Part shown: one piece after another, positions 20,361 through 32,894 of the stretch
How the letters are laid out: every line of letters starts with the position of its first letter
Position numbering within the stretch: the stretch's first letter is position 1
DNA from: Eretmocerus hayati
Taxonomy: Eukaryota > Arthropoda > Insecta > Hymenoptera > Aphelinidae
Reading direction: 5' to 3'
Length of the DNA: 64,000 nt
Assembly (NCBI GenBank): GCA_029851415.1
Contig: CM056744.1
Location: 58,615,797 to 58,679,796 of the forward strand
Made by a program: the position numbers and the translations under genes
The notes under the pieces: model-generated
Told to the model about the DNA's origin: nothing
Databases searched by the model: none
The model's input: the letters and a program-made list of their open reading frames with translations, nothing else

Positions 20361-21414
20361 ACATTTCAAAGAGATCGATCAAAGGATTGACTAGAACTCG
20401 TGAACAAAAGGAGAACAACATACGTGTCGAAACGGGGACAAGATACATTATCCGCAGATAATCTATTGGACTATCAGAAGAGATCTTATCAATGTCACTC
20501 CATTCAGTCATTCATTTTCACACTAGAAGGCAAAATTCTACGATGATGTGGGTCTGATGATTCATGCGAGTTTGAATATTGCTGCATCTTCATGGATCTC
20601 CTCAATCTGTATTCATTCGAATGATAATTTTTTGAAGGAAGGTGAAGTATAAGCTCATCCGATTAAGGTGTGGGGTTGGCGAGCGAAGCGAGCAGGAGGG
20701 TATCGAAGAGTGATTCAGGATCAAACCATTCTATTGAGAGATATTCCATTCAAGAAGTCATAGAGACTGTTTCAACGTTTTTGAATTCGAATATTGGTCA
20801 GATGGTATTAAAGAATTCCATTCAAATTTCGAAAACCACCAACATAATTCGTTGGATGATTTGGAAATGGTCTGTGGCATGCTAAAACAGATGCGTCCTC
20901 GAAGACTTCCATGAAATTGAGAAAAATCAAATCGAATCGCGCTAAATGTACTTATGATGGTGACATTTTTCAAAATTTTGGAATAACATTGTACCGATGA
21001 TGTTCAACTTTGAAGAATTTGTTTGGTACCATGACTGAATCCACATGGGTAAGAAGACATTGATCAAGCATTATGATTGATCCATCCAGCGGAATAGGTA
21101 TTGGAATTGGATCTGCAAGATGGATCTTCCTTATCTCTAAAACGACAACGTCGTCGTAGACATAAGATTGTTCTCAAGAGAACCAAAAATACCTGATTCT
21201 GTTGATTTACTCTGATAATCAGCAAGCTGGGGCCAGTTCGTATTGCTTACTACTCGATAGATGGCTCCACGGTCATTTGCATAGCGTGATTGCAACAGTA
21301 TTTGATTATCAAACACTTCCAAACACTTTTCGGACTAAATCACCGAGTTAGCGCGCTTCACAATAAAACCTCCAATCATTTGAGCTTGGTCGCGTCTCAA
21401 AACTCGTGATATAC

Positions 21415-23582
21415 TGAAAGGTGATGTTTTATTCCGTGAAGCGGAATATTAACTGAAGAAGAGTTCTCTACTCGAAATTCATTTGATTTGTTCGGTAATG
21501 ATATCGTTACTATAGATATATGAAGGATACGACGTTAAATGAGGAAAGGTGGGGTAACTTCCAATCGTAATTATACGATAAAAATGAATTAAATAAGTCC
21601 ATTCATTCGCAAAAATGACTCTAACATTATAAAAATGAATGTCTTTAATCACGCAGTGATTAATTCGTTAATGATGGCAAATTTACCAATTTGGCATACG
21701 TATTAACCATGAAAAATGCATCTTAAACTCATTCATGACTTACTCTTTGCAGCGAAGAAAAATTGCCTATCTAAAACATGACTTTGAAAAATTACTACTG
21801 ATTTGACAACTTTGATCTGAAAATATAAGTGAAAAGAAATTAATAAAAAAACCTAGCTAACCCGTAGCACGGTGGTCTCTGCAAGAAGCAGTGCCCCGTG
21901 TGCTAGGTAGATCATCAGACCCGGTCTCTGCGAGAAGCAGTGCCCACACGTCTGGTGACTACCAACGAGATAAAAAACCCATTACCTGCTTATGGCAGGA
22001 AGGATTAGTGAAATCAATTACTGACTGGAAGTCCGAACTGAGATGCCAAATGCCGTCAAAATCGACGGTAATGGTTGATATGGACATATAATTCATATGT
22101 TAGAAACATCGTAAGCCACCTATCGGCGAGATATCGAACATGAATAATACGAGATCTGAATTTAGCGGGTGATTTGAATTGGTAATTACACATTTCAATA
22201 ATAACTTGAATTTCCATGATTGAATATTGATGAAATTGATATTGTAGATTCTTCTTCTAGGTTGCAGCGTGTCTGGATTAGTTATTCGATGATCCAATGG
22301 TATTTCCATAGAAAATCCTCATTAGGAAGTCCCATGGATTTTGAACCTGGCGCCATCGCTCATGCGCAGTAAGATTAATCAGATTGGCCAATCAAGAGAT
22401 AGCGATGCGATAGCAGACGACATCAATTCCTTCAGTGCATCAACATATGGTTTGTGGTTATGACAGGTGATTAGTTACATAAAGTCAACAAGCAGCTGGT
22501 TATTGTTGGTGTGGCAAAATAATTATAAATGAACTGCAGCATTGAGTAAGTACACCTGTAACATATTTATAAAAGCATGTGTAAGCATATCAAGGGTGTT
22601 AGTACTCATGGTATGATGTAAAATGGAAATGTTAGTATTTTGATGTAGGTTGTTGGTAGTGAATTTTTTAACTAACGAATTATTCTAAATGCATGATAAA
22701 ATGGTTATATGGGAGGTATACTAATAGCTCATGTAGTGCTGATGTCAGAAAATTAATTCTGTATGTGTTTTTCCAGTAAAACTTGTTGCGGTAACTAGGA
22801 CGGATGGCCCACGATATGGGCCAGAGGCATCAGTTGTACTGCGTTGGACCATCGCCATCATCAGATGGGAGCCAGAGAGCAGAATATACATCATTTCCTC
22901 AGGATGGATGGGATTCTGGAATTCATTGGGATGAATAAGTATGTATTCTTCTTTACTCTCTTTATACTTGTAAACACATGATGACTCTGTACTAGAAACT
23001 TGACTTGCTTGGTTATAAGTACCAAGCAAGTGTAATTACAAATCAGCTGATGGCTGTCAGATTAAATGCATTATCAAAGGTGCATACACATATATGTATG
23101 AATGAGATGAATGACTGATTCTACTTTTGCATGTCAACTTTCTTCTCAATTAACTTATTTATTTTCTTACTAATAAAAAATGGAAAATGGTTCAAATCCT
23201 TATGAATAATTCTTATTACATGTTGCTGATACTACCTGGTGCCAGATGTCTGGATTTGGTAACCTGAATACTCACAATGATGTCCAGATTCCTGCTTTTG
23301 CATCCAGAAGCTGTTCGAGTGCCATCGATGGATCAAAATCAGATTTCATGCAAGTACTACAGGGATAAGTAACACTGTAATCGCCATGCTTCTAATGTCA
23401 ATTAATGTTAATCTACGCTAATTAGAATTTGTTTATAACTATCATATTTTGTTTTAGGTGTGGGATTAAAATATCTAATCAACCCTTAAATCAAACTTTA
23501 AATGTTAATATTCCCATTCGCGTAACTATGTTTCATAAGATAACTAAATAATATTCAAAATTGCCTAAACGTGAGCCTTGCA
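21415..23582 (-). mobile_element. Solo LTR of a diverged gypsy family member
   Basis: On the minus strand it starts TGCAAGGCTCACGTTTAGGC and ends in a TTTCA terminus, like the LTRs at 2059 and 11178. It is flanked by ATAC at 21411-21414 and 23583-23586. The homologous site in element X copy 2 (about 28330) is empty. The 2168-bp length and substantial divergence indicate a different, older subfamily. It probably arose by recombination between two LTRs. Confidence 0.92.
21865..21960 (-). ncRNA. Paired hairpins in the solo LTR
   Basis: TAGCACGG...CCGTGTGCTA (21865-21905) and TCATCAGAC...GTCTGGTGA (21912-21960) each enclose CTGC(A/G)AGAAGCAG. These correspond in order and inner motif to the hairpins at 3678-3818, but the outer stems have unrelated sequence that still pairs. 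Confidence 0.5.
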
Positions 23583-25204
23583 ATACTCTGCGAGATCCGG
23601 GAAACGGCAATCGTGTATCACAGCGTGGTTATTATGATGCGGCAGCGCAGCTGAAGATGTCAGATTATCAAATCCTGCAAAATATATCGCAAGTTTTGAG
23701 ACTCAACAAAGCTCAAATGATTCGGAATCTCATTATTGAGTGCGCTGACTCAATGATTCGATCCAGAAAGTGTTCGTTATTATTTAAAAATCAAATATTG
23801 TCGGAGAATCTGGAGCGCATCTGGTTGCTCTTTTGAGGGAACTCCCGACTGGCCTTGAACATTCCATCAAGATTTGGAGATTGTCAAGAGTTATCGAGTT
23901 GTATTATGACATATAGGATATTTGAGACAAGAAACTTTGTGCCAGAAAGATTCTCATACAGTTGAAAATGGTCATTTTCTCCGAATTATCAATGTCATAG
24001 ACATTTGTCGTTGGTCTCATTTGTTTGGAGAGGAAGATAATTTTCAAAATCATAAAATTGATAGATGTTTGTCGTTGAGCTCTACCAAGTAGGTCTAAAG
24101 AGATTTGGAATTGAAGTGATAAAGGTGTATCGGTTATGAGTGGTGAAGGCATATGCGTTATTCCAGCCAAACACTGCATTGATTCAACAAGGAAACATGC
24201 TTATTGCAAAGATCAGTTTATGATTGAGAATAAAATCAGTCGGATCAAGTCCTAGTGATTGATGGACTGGAAATAATCAAGATGAATGATATTACCGTAT
24301 TTATCTGAATATAAGCCGCACCCCACTTTTAAGATCGATAATTTTGGTTTTTCTCTACCTTAATATAAGCCGCACGATATTTTTCGAATAATCAAGGAAA
24401 TTCCCAGCAGAACTGAGGGAATCAGTGCACATATTTGGTCAAATGAATTTTGAACAGGATTGAGGAAATCAGTGCACATATGACCGAATTCCAGGAACTC
24501 TTGACTTTTGCAGTCATACCACCATCATTTGGGCTGCGTGACGTGTAATGAGGCCTTACCATTCCAACCTTCTTTTTTCGGATGTTCCTAGAGTGTATTC
24601 TCGATTTGAACTCGATTGGTGGATGTGGATAGATGGCAGAGCCGATCAAGTGCGAGAAAATACCCGAGAATCGAGAAAATGACGTGTCACTCAAACCAGA
24701 TCCCAAAATTTGTTTAGCTCTCATGGTTTTAGCATATCACAGCGGGTTCTGTAACTTTGCAGGCATGTTTCTCATGATTCAAAGTTATGATTCATTTCTT
24801 CCACGAAGATGTAGATCGATGTACCCAGCCGTGATACGCATTGGACAGGCTGTCACCTTATTTCGAAGAAAAACCATAACTCCTGTTCTTAGGCTCATAC
24901 ACTTCTCAGCGTATCCCAGAGTACTTGTCTCACTTCTACAATAATTGAGAAATTGATCTATCGCAAGTCCATGCACATTAACGTGAGAATCAAGTACTCG
25001 CATTCAACCGACAGAAAATTATTGTCACTCATGGAGACCAAGTCATGAAGCCTGCTGGGATGCTTCACTAAGTGGCCAAGTAAAGGCCTCCAAAATGTGT
25101 ATTCATTGTGATAGTAAATTTTATGAAGGGAGGGGGAGTATAAGTTCCTCTGATCCAGTTAGGGGTTGGCGAGCGGAGCGAGCAGGAGGGCTTGCCCCCA
25201 TAGT

Positions 25205-27547
25205 ATATATACATATATGGGGTGGCGTTTCGTGACCGCCAGGTTTCTCAGGAGAACTCCAGGAGTTTTTCGGGCCCACTGAGGCCCATTGCCGCGGTAC
25301 TCCGCCACCCTGTTCACAGATCCATACCACCGATTTCTCTCAGTTCAGGAGCTTGATCTGTCGGGAAAGTCCGTGGTTAGGTTTTTGGACAGCGTGGCGG
25401 GCCGTTTCTCGGTGTAGTTTGTGCCCATGGGAACATTAGTTCCTATGAGATTCGCTCACCACACGTATGCTCATAACTAAGTCCAGGCGGTGGTAGGGTT
25501 GGGGGTGGGGGGGGGGGGAGGGAGGAGTTCGAGGTCGCTGACTGCAATACAACAGTCACGCCAGACAGCTCGGCTCTGAGCTTTTTCTTTGCACACCGTG
25601 GGATCTCTTTCTGTCCCTCTTATATCATAATGAATATCATCCTCCTATCTAATTCTTGCTCTCCGCGCCCTGATGATGTCGGGGCCGCGATAAAGTTCTC
25701 TCAATTCCTGCATGTACCTGGGCCTCCACGTTCCCGATTTCTCGTATATTTTCCTACCAAAGATAGTCCCGAGGACTTCATCCTCGAATGTTCTCAATCT
25801 TCCTTTGTCTCGTATGATCATGGACCAGGTTGCGCATCCAGAGAGAAAGACCGGTTGTATCATGATTTTGTATATCCTCAGTTTAGTATCGTTTATTCGA
25901 ATGTTCAGTCCGGTTTGTATGTTGTTGTTATGAGAGATTTTGGATCCGAGGAATTTGAAGTTTGATACTGATTCGAAAGAGAGATTTCCTACGTGAAGGG
26001 GTTCCGTGTCTCGGTCAATTTTATTCCTATCTACCACCATCTGTCGGGTTCTCGCTCCGTTCACCTCGAGTCCCATCTCCGCTGCTCTTTCAATAGGGAT
26101 TTCTACGTTTATTACCACGTCCTCTTCGATGGCACCCACCAAGTCTAAGTCATCCGCGTAACCTAGCGGGTTGATGATTTCGTTTGATTGGATTCGAAGT
26201 CCATGGCTGTGCGGGCAAGACGTCTTTTGACGTATTCTAGTACGGAATTGAAAAGTGGTGGGGATATTGCATCACCCTGTTTCAGCCCACTAACTATTCT
26301 GAAGGAATTCGATAGTTTCCCGCCAATTCTTACTTGTCCCGTGGTGCCATCTAATGTCATGGCGATTATTCTTACTAACTTATCTGGTAGCCCTGATAGA
26401 CGCAGGACTGGGAGCACTTTAGATCTTGAAAGCAAGTCGTACGCTTCTTTGAAGTCGATGGAAAGGTGATAAACCGGTCCTCCCCACTCCCATTTCTTTC
26501 CGCCGGTTTGAGGGAGCGTGGATGTTTGATCTGTTGTTGATCGGTTTGGCCGAAATCTCCACTGGTAGTCACCAATCATTTCCTTTGTGAAAAGCGTTAG
26601 TTTGTCAATGATGATGTTAGATAAGATTTTGAAGCACACGGCTGGCAATGATAGGCTTCTACGATTGTTGCCCACTGTTTCGTCGCCTTTTGGAGTATTC
26701 GGATGATGATGGAAATGTTCCAGTCTTTTCACATTTTCTCTTGCGTCCGAATGAGTGTGACGAGTTCGTGGATCTTTTTCGTTCAATAAATTCCTCGATG
26801 CCTGAACAGCTCTGGAGGTAGGCCATCTGCTCCTGGGGCTATATTGTTCTTCAGTTTGAGAAAGGTTTTGGATACTTCAGAAGATAATGGGCATGGGAAG
26901 TCTTGTTCTACCGTGTAGATTTTGGTTGGTATTCCCGAGTTGGTTGGAGTGACCTCAAGGAGGTCATGGAAGTGTTCACTACATCTCTTTAGTATAGCTT
27001 CACTGCTCGTGAGGAGGTTACCGTTCTTGTCTCTCATCTTGTTCACGCTACTTGATTTTGGGTTTCGTATTCCGTTCAGTCTTTTGCATGCTCCCCGGGT
27101 GTTGTACATCTCAAAGAGGTGTTGGAAATTCGCGATTTTCACCCTTTTGTGTTCTCTCTTCTCTTCTCTGACTGGTCTCTTCACGTCTTTCCTCGTTTCC
27201 TTATAGAGTGTTTGCGCATTGTTGGTTTGTCTGTTGAGGTAATCTAATTTGGCGGCGCTTCGTCTAGCCCACAGCTTTTTTGCACAATTCATCGATCCAT
27301 GACTTGCCTTCGTTTCTTTTTGATATACCAATGCTTGATTTTGAAGCTTCCGAGATCGATGTTTTCACGATTTCCCATTGGTTTTCGATTTCGTTTTTCT
27401 GTGATCGAGGAGAGGGGAGTTTGCTAGTCATTTCTCGCTCGTGAATTAGATATGAGAGTGTGCCCTGATGTTTTAGAGCATCATCGCGAGATTTCAGGCC
27501 TTCTGGTTTGAATATGGGGTCTTGGTTCACGTAAGCTCGAGCATGGC
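25205..27547 (-). pseudogene. Non-LTR retrotransposon (LINE) reverse transcriptase relic
   Basis: Minus-strand fragments in several frames together cover the region after the missing endonuclease. They include LKNNIAPGADGLPPELF (about 26810), SNIIIDKLTLF and GDYQWRFRPNRSTTDQ, LSIDFKEAYD, SGLKQGDAISPPLF, and the catalytic GYADDLDLVG (about 26155). The C-terminal FLGSKISHN...GCATWSM...RTFEDEVLGTIFGRK segment follows. Frameshifts separate the ORFs at about 26145-26180, 26785 and 27270. The C-terminus resembles RTE/Jockey-type LINEs often found in insects, but the clade is not certain. The 5' end is truncated at the start of element X copy 2. Confidence 0.85.
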
Positions 27548-30500
27548 TGAAGGTGAAGTATAAGTTCATCCAATTGAGGTGTGGGGTAGGCGAGCGGAGT
27601 GAGCAGGGGGGCATCAAAGAGTGATTCAGGCTAAAACCAATCCATTGAGAGATATCCCATTCAAAAAGTCATAGGGACTGTTCTAATATTTTTGAGTTCA
27701 AGTATTGGTCAAATGGTATTCAAGAACTTCATTCAAATTTCGAAATTAATCAATATAATTCGGTGCATGATCCGAAAATGGTCTGTAGCTTACAAAAACG
27801 GATGGATCCTCAGAGATTTTCATGGAATTGAGAAAATTCAAATCAGATTGCTCTATATGTATCCATCACGGTGACAACTTTCAAGAATTTGAAATAACAT
27901 GTCACCGATCATGTTCAACTTTGAAGAATTCGTTTGGTACAATGACTGATTTACATGAGCAAGAAGACATTTGTCAAGCATTATGATTGCTTCATCTAGC
28001 GTAATAGATATTAAAATTGGATCTGCTTGAATTGCACCCTCAAGATAGAACTTTCTCATCTTCAAGACTACAATGTCGTCACAGACGTAAAATTCTTCTC
28101 AAGAGAACCAAAAACACCTCATTCTGTTCATCTACTCTGACGATTAGTGGGTTGAGGCCAGTTCGTACTTCTTACTAATCGTTGGATGGCACCACGGTGA
28201 TACGCGTAGCGTTATTGAAACAATATTTGGTTTTCAAACACTTCCAAACACTTTTTGGACTAAATCATCGAATTAGCCCGCTCTGCAATGGAACCTCCAA
28301 TCATTTGGGCCTTGCCGCGTCTCAAAACTCGTGTACTATTCCGCGAGATTCGGGAAACGACAACCGTGTACCACAGCGTGGTGACTATGTTGCGGAAGCA
28401 CTGTTCAAGCTTCCAGATTACCAAATCCTGCAAAATATATCGCAAGTTCTGAGACGCAACAGAGCTCAAATGGTCGGGAATTTCATTGCCGAGTGCGCTT
28501 ACTGAATGGATCGTTCCGAAAAGTGTTCGTCATCTTTTGAAAATTGGATATTGCTGGAAAACCTGGCGCAAATCTGGTTGCTCTTTTGCTGAAACTCTGG
28601 ACTAGCCTTGAGTATTCCGCCAAGATTTGGGGATTGCCAAGAGTTATCGAGTAATAGTATGACATATGGGATATTTGAGACAAAAGGGTTTGTACCAACA
28701 AGATGTTCATATAGTTGGAAATGGTAATCTTTCCCAAAACATCAATGTAATAGACATTTGTCGTTGATCTCATTTGTTTGAAGAGGAAGATAATTTTCAA
28801 AATCATAAAATTGATAGATGTTTGTCGTTGAGCTCCACCAAGTAGGTCTAAAGAGATTTGGCATCTAAGTCTTGAAGGTGTATGGGTTATGAGTGGTGAA
28901 GGCATATGTGTTATCCCGGCCAATACTGCATTGATTCAACAAGATACAATGCTAATCGCAAAGATCAGTTTATAATAAAGAACAAAATCAGTGGTATCAA
29001 GTCCTAGTGATTGATGGACTGGAAAGAATCGAGATGAATGATATTACCGTATTTATCCGAATATAAGCCGCATCCCATTTTCAAGATGGATAATTGTGCT
29101 TTTTCTCAACCCCAATATAAGCCGCGCGATATTTTTGGAATGATGGGAAGAACTCTCAGCAGAACTGAGGAAATCAGTGCACATAGTTAGACGAATGAAT
29201 TCTAAACAGGATTAAGGAAATCAGTGCACATTGATTGATTGATTGAAGTGAATTTCATTGGAGTCTGGATCTATAACCCCATCAGACTCTTCAAGGATAA
29301 TACAAGCAGATACATATTATTGTAGGCGATTATTGATACAAGAGAAGTACAGGAGAGTATGTTGATATCTGCAGGGACGGTAAATGACAGAAGTCATATT
29401 AAGCAGTTGTGGCGCGCGCAGTGCAATACCATAATACAAAACTAACGAAGATAGGAATATACAATATTAAAATAATGTGAAATCCAAAACAAGAGTGAGT
29501 TCACCAGGACAGTGGCGATAGGGGGAACGCCTAGGGTATGAGCTTTCTCAAGCAAATCTATTTTGTCCTCATTCATAAGGTGATCGAGGTGGGTCGTTTT
29601 GAACTCAGAGAGTGAGTCAAGACTTGGAGTGAATTGAGGCGAGGAGTTCATCAGTTCTGATGCAGAGATGATGGAAGATTGCCGCCATGTTTCAGTCCTG
29701 GGGGTTTTGTACTCCAAAACGTCAGCAGGATACCGTCTCGAGTATGGAGGAGGGGCATGTGAGTGAATCACATAAAAGTGAATCCCAGAAACTCTTGACT
29801 TTTGCTGTTACACCACCATCATTTAGGCTGTGTGACGTGTAATGAGGCCTTGCCAGTCGAATTTCCTTTGTTCGGACGTCTTCAAAGTGGACACCCAATT
29901 TGAACTGGATTGGTGGATGTGGATAGATAACAGAGCCGATCAAGTGCGAGAAAATACCCGGGAATCGACATCTAAATTCGTTAAGCTTTCGTCGTTTCAG
30001 CACATTACAGCAGGTTCTGTAACTTTGCAGGCATGTTTTTCATGATTCAAATTATGATTCATTCCCTTTACGAAGATGTACATGGATGTACTCAGCCGTG
30101 GCATGCGTTGGACAGTCTGTCACTCCATTTCGATGAAATATCACCACTCCTATACTTACGCTCATACACCCCTTAGCGTATCCCAGAGGTACTTGTCTCA
30201 CTCTTGCAAAAATGAAGAAATCTATCTATCGCAGGTCCATGTACATCAACGTCAAAATCAAGGAATTGCATTCAACCGGAAGGAAATTAGTGTCACTCAT
30301 GATATATCTACGCCGTTCTCGTCGGTTCACACTCGCTGTAATCGACGGACAAACTCCAAATTACCGAGAAATAATGGATGATAGTATCAAGATACCATTT
30401 CCACCTCGCTACTCTTAGACTCTAGCGCGTTTTGAAGTACCATCGGTACAAATAGGGGCTACTGGGAATCTTACTTAGACGGAGTCGTCATGAAACGTTC

Positions 30501-31668
30501 GACAAAGTTTTTCAGAAAGTTTAAAGACACTCCGGATTTGTATGAGAATGACTGAGGTCGTATTAAGCATTCGCATCTTGTATGCCAATGGAGGATGGGA
30601 TCTGGTAGAACCGAAACTCTACAATATTTGGTGTTTTCTTGACACCTCTCAAAAGGTCATAAGTCTCCATCATTACCATTGGGCGATACGAATCATGAAC
30701 TCTAGAAGTTGGGAATTTCCGACATTCATTCGAGTATCCTATAAGAGATCTCCGGCCGGTCCACCACCGACCCTCACCCAATCAATGCAAATTTCAGACC
30801 GAATTCTTAGAGAATCCCAAAAATGTGGCGCAAGACTTTGTTCTGTTAGTCGTTAAGTGATTCTTTTCAGATGATCTACATGAGAGATTATGTTTTCGGA
30901 GACATCAAAGAAGTTGTCTAGGAATTTCCAGATATGTACACAACGATTTCCAGTATTCTCACTTCATGGTACCAAAAGTCAAACCTTTCTGTGATCTCCT
31001 CATATAGAAACACTCAATTTTGAACACAATTGAGAGAATCAGTGCACAATCTTTCTTCTATAGGTAGTCAAATAGTTTGGTGCGTTTCGGTGTTCACGCT
31101 TATGATGAATGGTCAGTGGCCCCGGGTATAAGCCACACCCGCGTATAATCCTCACTCCGATTTTCTGAATCCTACGATAGATAAAGAAAAAAGCGGTTTC
31201 TATTCGGATGAATACGGTATAAGTTGCACAAAAAAATCGAGTACCTCCCTCAGGCCATCAACTCACCAAAATCCCTTTCAACAGCGTCTGAAAATACATG
31301 GACAAATTTCTGAATCCACAACTGACTCTTGAGTATATGAATCCCGGATTCCTGATTGACAGGATATATTCATGAATCTCCACGAAGCATCGTCATATTA
31401 TCTCCGACGGCAGTGGTCATAGATTCGATGCATGTTTGTCAAGTCGTGTGCCCACAAGGCCCGGTTTAGTCAACTATAAGAAAATCCCGTGCAAGACCGT
31501 GCACCAAGTCATGAAGCCTACTGGGATGCTTCACTCAGTGGCCAAGCACAGGGCTCCTGAATGTGTATTAATCGTGACAGTAACTTTTATGAAGGGAGGG
31601 GAAGTATAAGTTCCTCTGATCCAGGTGGGGCTTGGCGAGCAGAGCGAGCAGCCCCCCCCCCCCCGTAT
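27548..31668. mobile_element. Element X copy 2 (about 4.1 kb)
   Basis: Homologous to copy 1 throughout, and has the empty site for the solo LTR. Its right end is AAGTATAAGTTCCTCTGATC...GGCGAGCAGAGCGAGCAG followed by a C-run. A minus-strand ORF at 28483-28923 is partly conserved in copy 1 (23904-24179) but matches no family I recognise. CCGTATTTATCCGAATATAAG at 29048 and its inverted counterpart near 31205 may be TIRs of a further nested element. Confidence 0.55.
29232..29770 (-). pseudogene. 5'-truncated LINE 3' tail
   Basis: This insertion in element X copy 2 is absent from copy 1. It is flanked by CACAT (29227-29231 and 29771-29775). On the minus strand a C-terminal ORF (29442-29771; EYKTPRTETW, FKTTHLDHLMNEDKIDLLEK) is followed by untranslated sequence ending in TCAATCAATCAATC repeats, as in LINEs with short tandem 3' tails. 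The element is about 540 bp. The clade is unknown, and it differs from the LINE at 25205-27547. Confidence 0.65.
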
Positions 31669-31723
31669 GATATATATCTCCCTATATTATATAGTCATGA
31701 GGGAAAAAATTGTGTCATTCCAT

Positions 31724-32095
31724 TGACTGCCACCGCATGTCAATGAGAGCCGATGGGTGCCACCGACCCCCACAGAATCCCACCAGTACAACCGAACGCC
31801 ACTGACTGCCATCCAATGCCACGACTTCCACCGACTGCTAACGCGTGCTATCTGAAATTTGAATGACTGCCAATGTTCCCGCAACGAACTCCACCATTAT
31901 TCTACCGTTCCTGTACCTCATCAATAGCGATATGAGACCTACAAATTAACGACATTTTGACGAAATGGCATGTTCCTCCACTTTTCCTCCACCGGATGCC
32001 ACCGAACTCCACCGACTTCCACCAATCTGCCAACGTCCTTCCACTGAGGCCCACCGTATTCCCATGACCGCCACCGAGGTCCACTGACTGATACT
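31724..32095. repeat. Degenerate CCACCGACTGCCA-type short repeat
   Basis: Many imperfect copies of CCACCGACTGCCAC / CCACCGAACTCC fill the interval. No clear single period. Coding is unlikely. Confidence 0.5.
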
Positions 32096-32099
32096 TCTT

Positions 32100-32333
32100 T
32101 TGGGGCTGATCACGGATTTTGTATCTGATTACGAATATCCCGATTATCGACGTGAGCATTATGGTGCTGTGTTTTGGGAAAACGAATCCAGGAAGAGTTC
32201 TTGTTGCGAAAACGGTCCGATAGTGCTATCCTCACTCGGCAAATATCACAAAAAATTAATAAAACTACTACCTCGCGGATTAGTTTCCAGGCACTTGATC
32301 CGTGACTGTGATGAGAGTTTTAATTCATTCTGA
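32100..32333 (+). pseudogene. Helitron replicase N-terminal relic
   Basis: The frame contains HYGAVFWENESRKSSCCEN followed by GPIVLSSLGKY. This resembles the Cys-containing segment (CGA.FW.E....CC..G.V.LP.L) that precedes the Helitron replicase domain. It is short and cut by the half palindrome starting about 32333. A Helitron-like 3' end lies downstream at 32850-32893 on the same strand. Confidence 0.45.
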
Positions 32334-32812
32334 AAGATGGAATCATTTTACGTCAAAATCATTTGACATGATATTTTTTCGATGTAGTTCTGCGCTAGAA
32401 TAGGGTGAGGCGCTAGCCGCGGTATCTCCATAAGCAGTCTCTGCAATACAAAGTTTTTTTTCCGAGCTCTTCACTCGGACAGGAAAGGTCGTAGAGAGAA
32501 CTTCAAAAGCAGGGAATTGGAGGTTTCGAGAAGGTCTATAAGATCCTGTGAGAGTTTTCGTGATCGGATTACTCCTGCCAAAGTTGTGGGTAATTGATTG
32601 AAGGGGAAATTTTTTAGATTATCATTGTTGACTACAGGCACTTGGAAAGGACGCAAGGAATGTTCTGAACACATACATCTGGAGATTTTTCTCTTATCTT
32701 CAAGGTCCTCTCTTCAGGACTCCCGTACAACAAACTATATCGGAGATATCACTGTTTTGGCGAGACCCTCCTCGTTCCATTATTCATGAAAGGTCCTGCA
32801 TATGTAATGGGG
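32333..32812. repeat. Half copy of the 37549-38647 palindrome
   Basis: Diverged direct match to 38160-38640: CTGAAAGAT, GGTATCTCCATAAGCA, GATCCTGTGAG, and ATTGATTGAAGG...CACTGTTTTGG. Only one arm is present here. Confidence 0.65.
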
Positions 32813-32849
32813 ACAGGGATAATTCAATGGATAACTGGATAATTCCAAA

Positions 32850-32893
32850 TGTCGGGGGTTGGCGAGCGGAGCGAGCAGGGGGGAACCCCCTAA
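32850..32893 (+). repeat. Helitron-like 3' terminus
   Basis: TTGGCGAGCGGAGCGAGCAG is followed by a GGGGGGAACCCCC hairpin and CTAA|T, matching the Helitron rule (hairpin then CTRR with T outside). Related motifs occur at about 20675-20700, 25165-25204, 27580-27606, 31627-31668 and 52589-52650, but only this one keeps a canonical CTAA-T. Confidence 0.45.
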
Positions 32894-32894
32894 T

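Larger units (their letters stand above)
20640..25204. mobile_element. Element X copy 1 (about 2.4 kb without the nested solo LTR)
   Basis: Collinear with 27548-31668. Each copy starts after a GAAGGTGAAGTATAAG...GGCGAGCG(A/G)AG(C/T)GAGCAGG block and ends with a second version of that block. Copy 1 is split by the solo LTR at 21415-23582 and lacks an about 1.2-kb segment present in copy 2 (about 30303-31500). It includes an ATATAAGCCGCA motif (about 24300-24375). No transposase is recognised. Confidence 0.6.
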
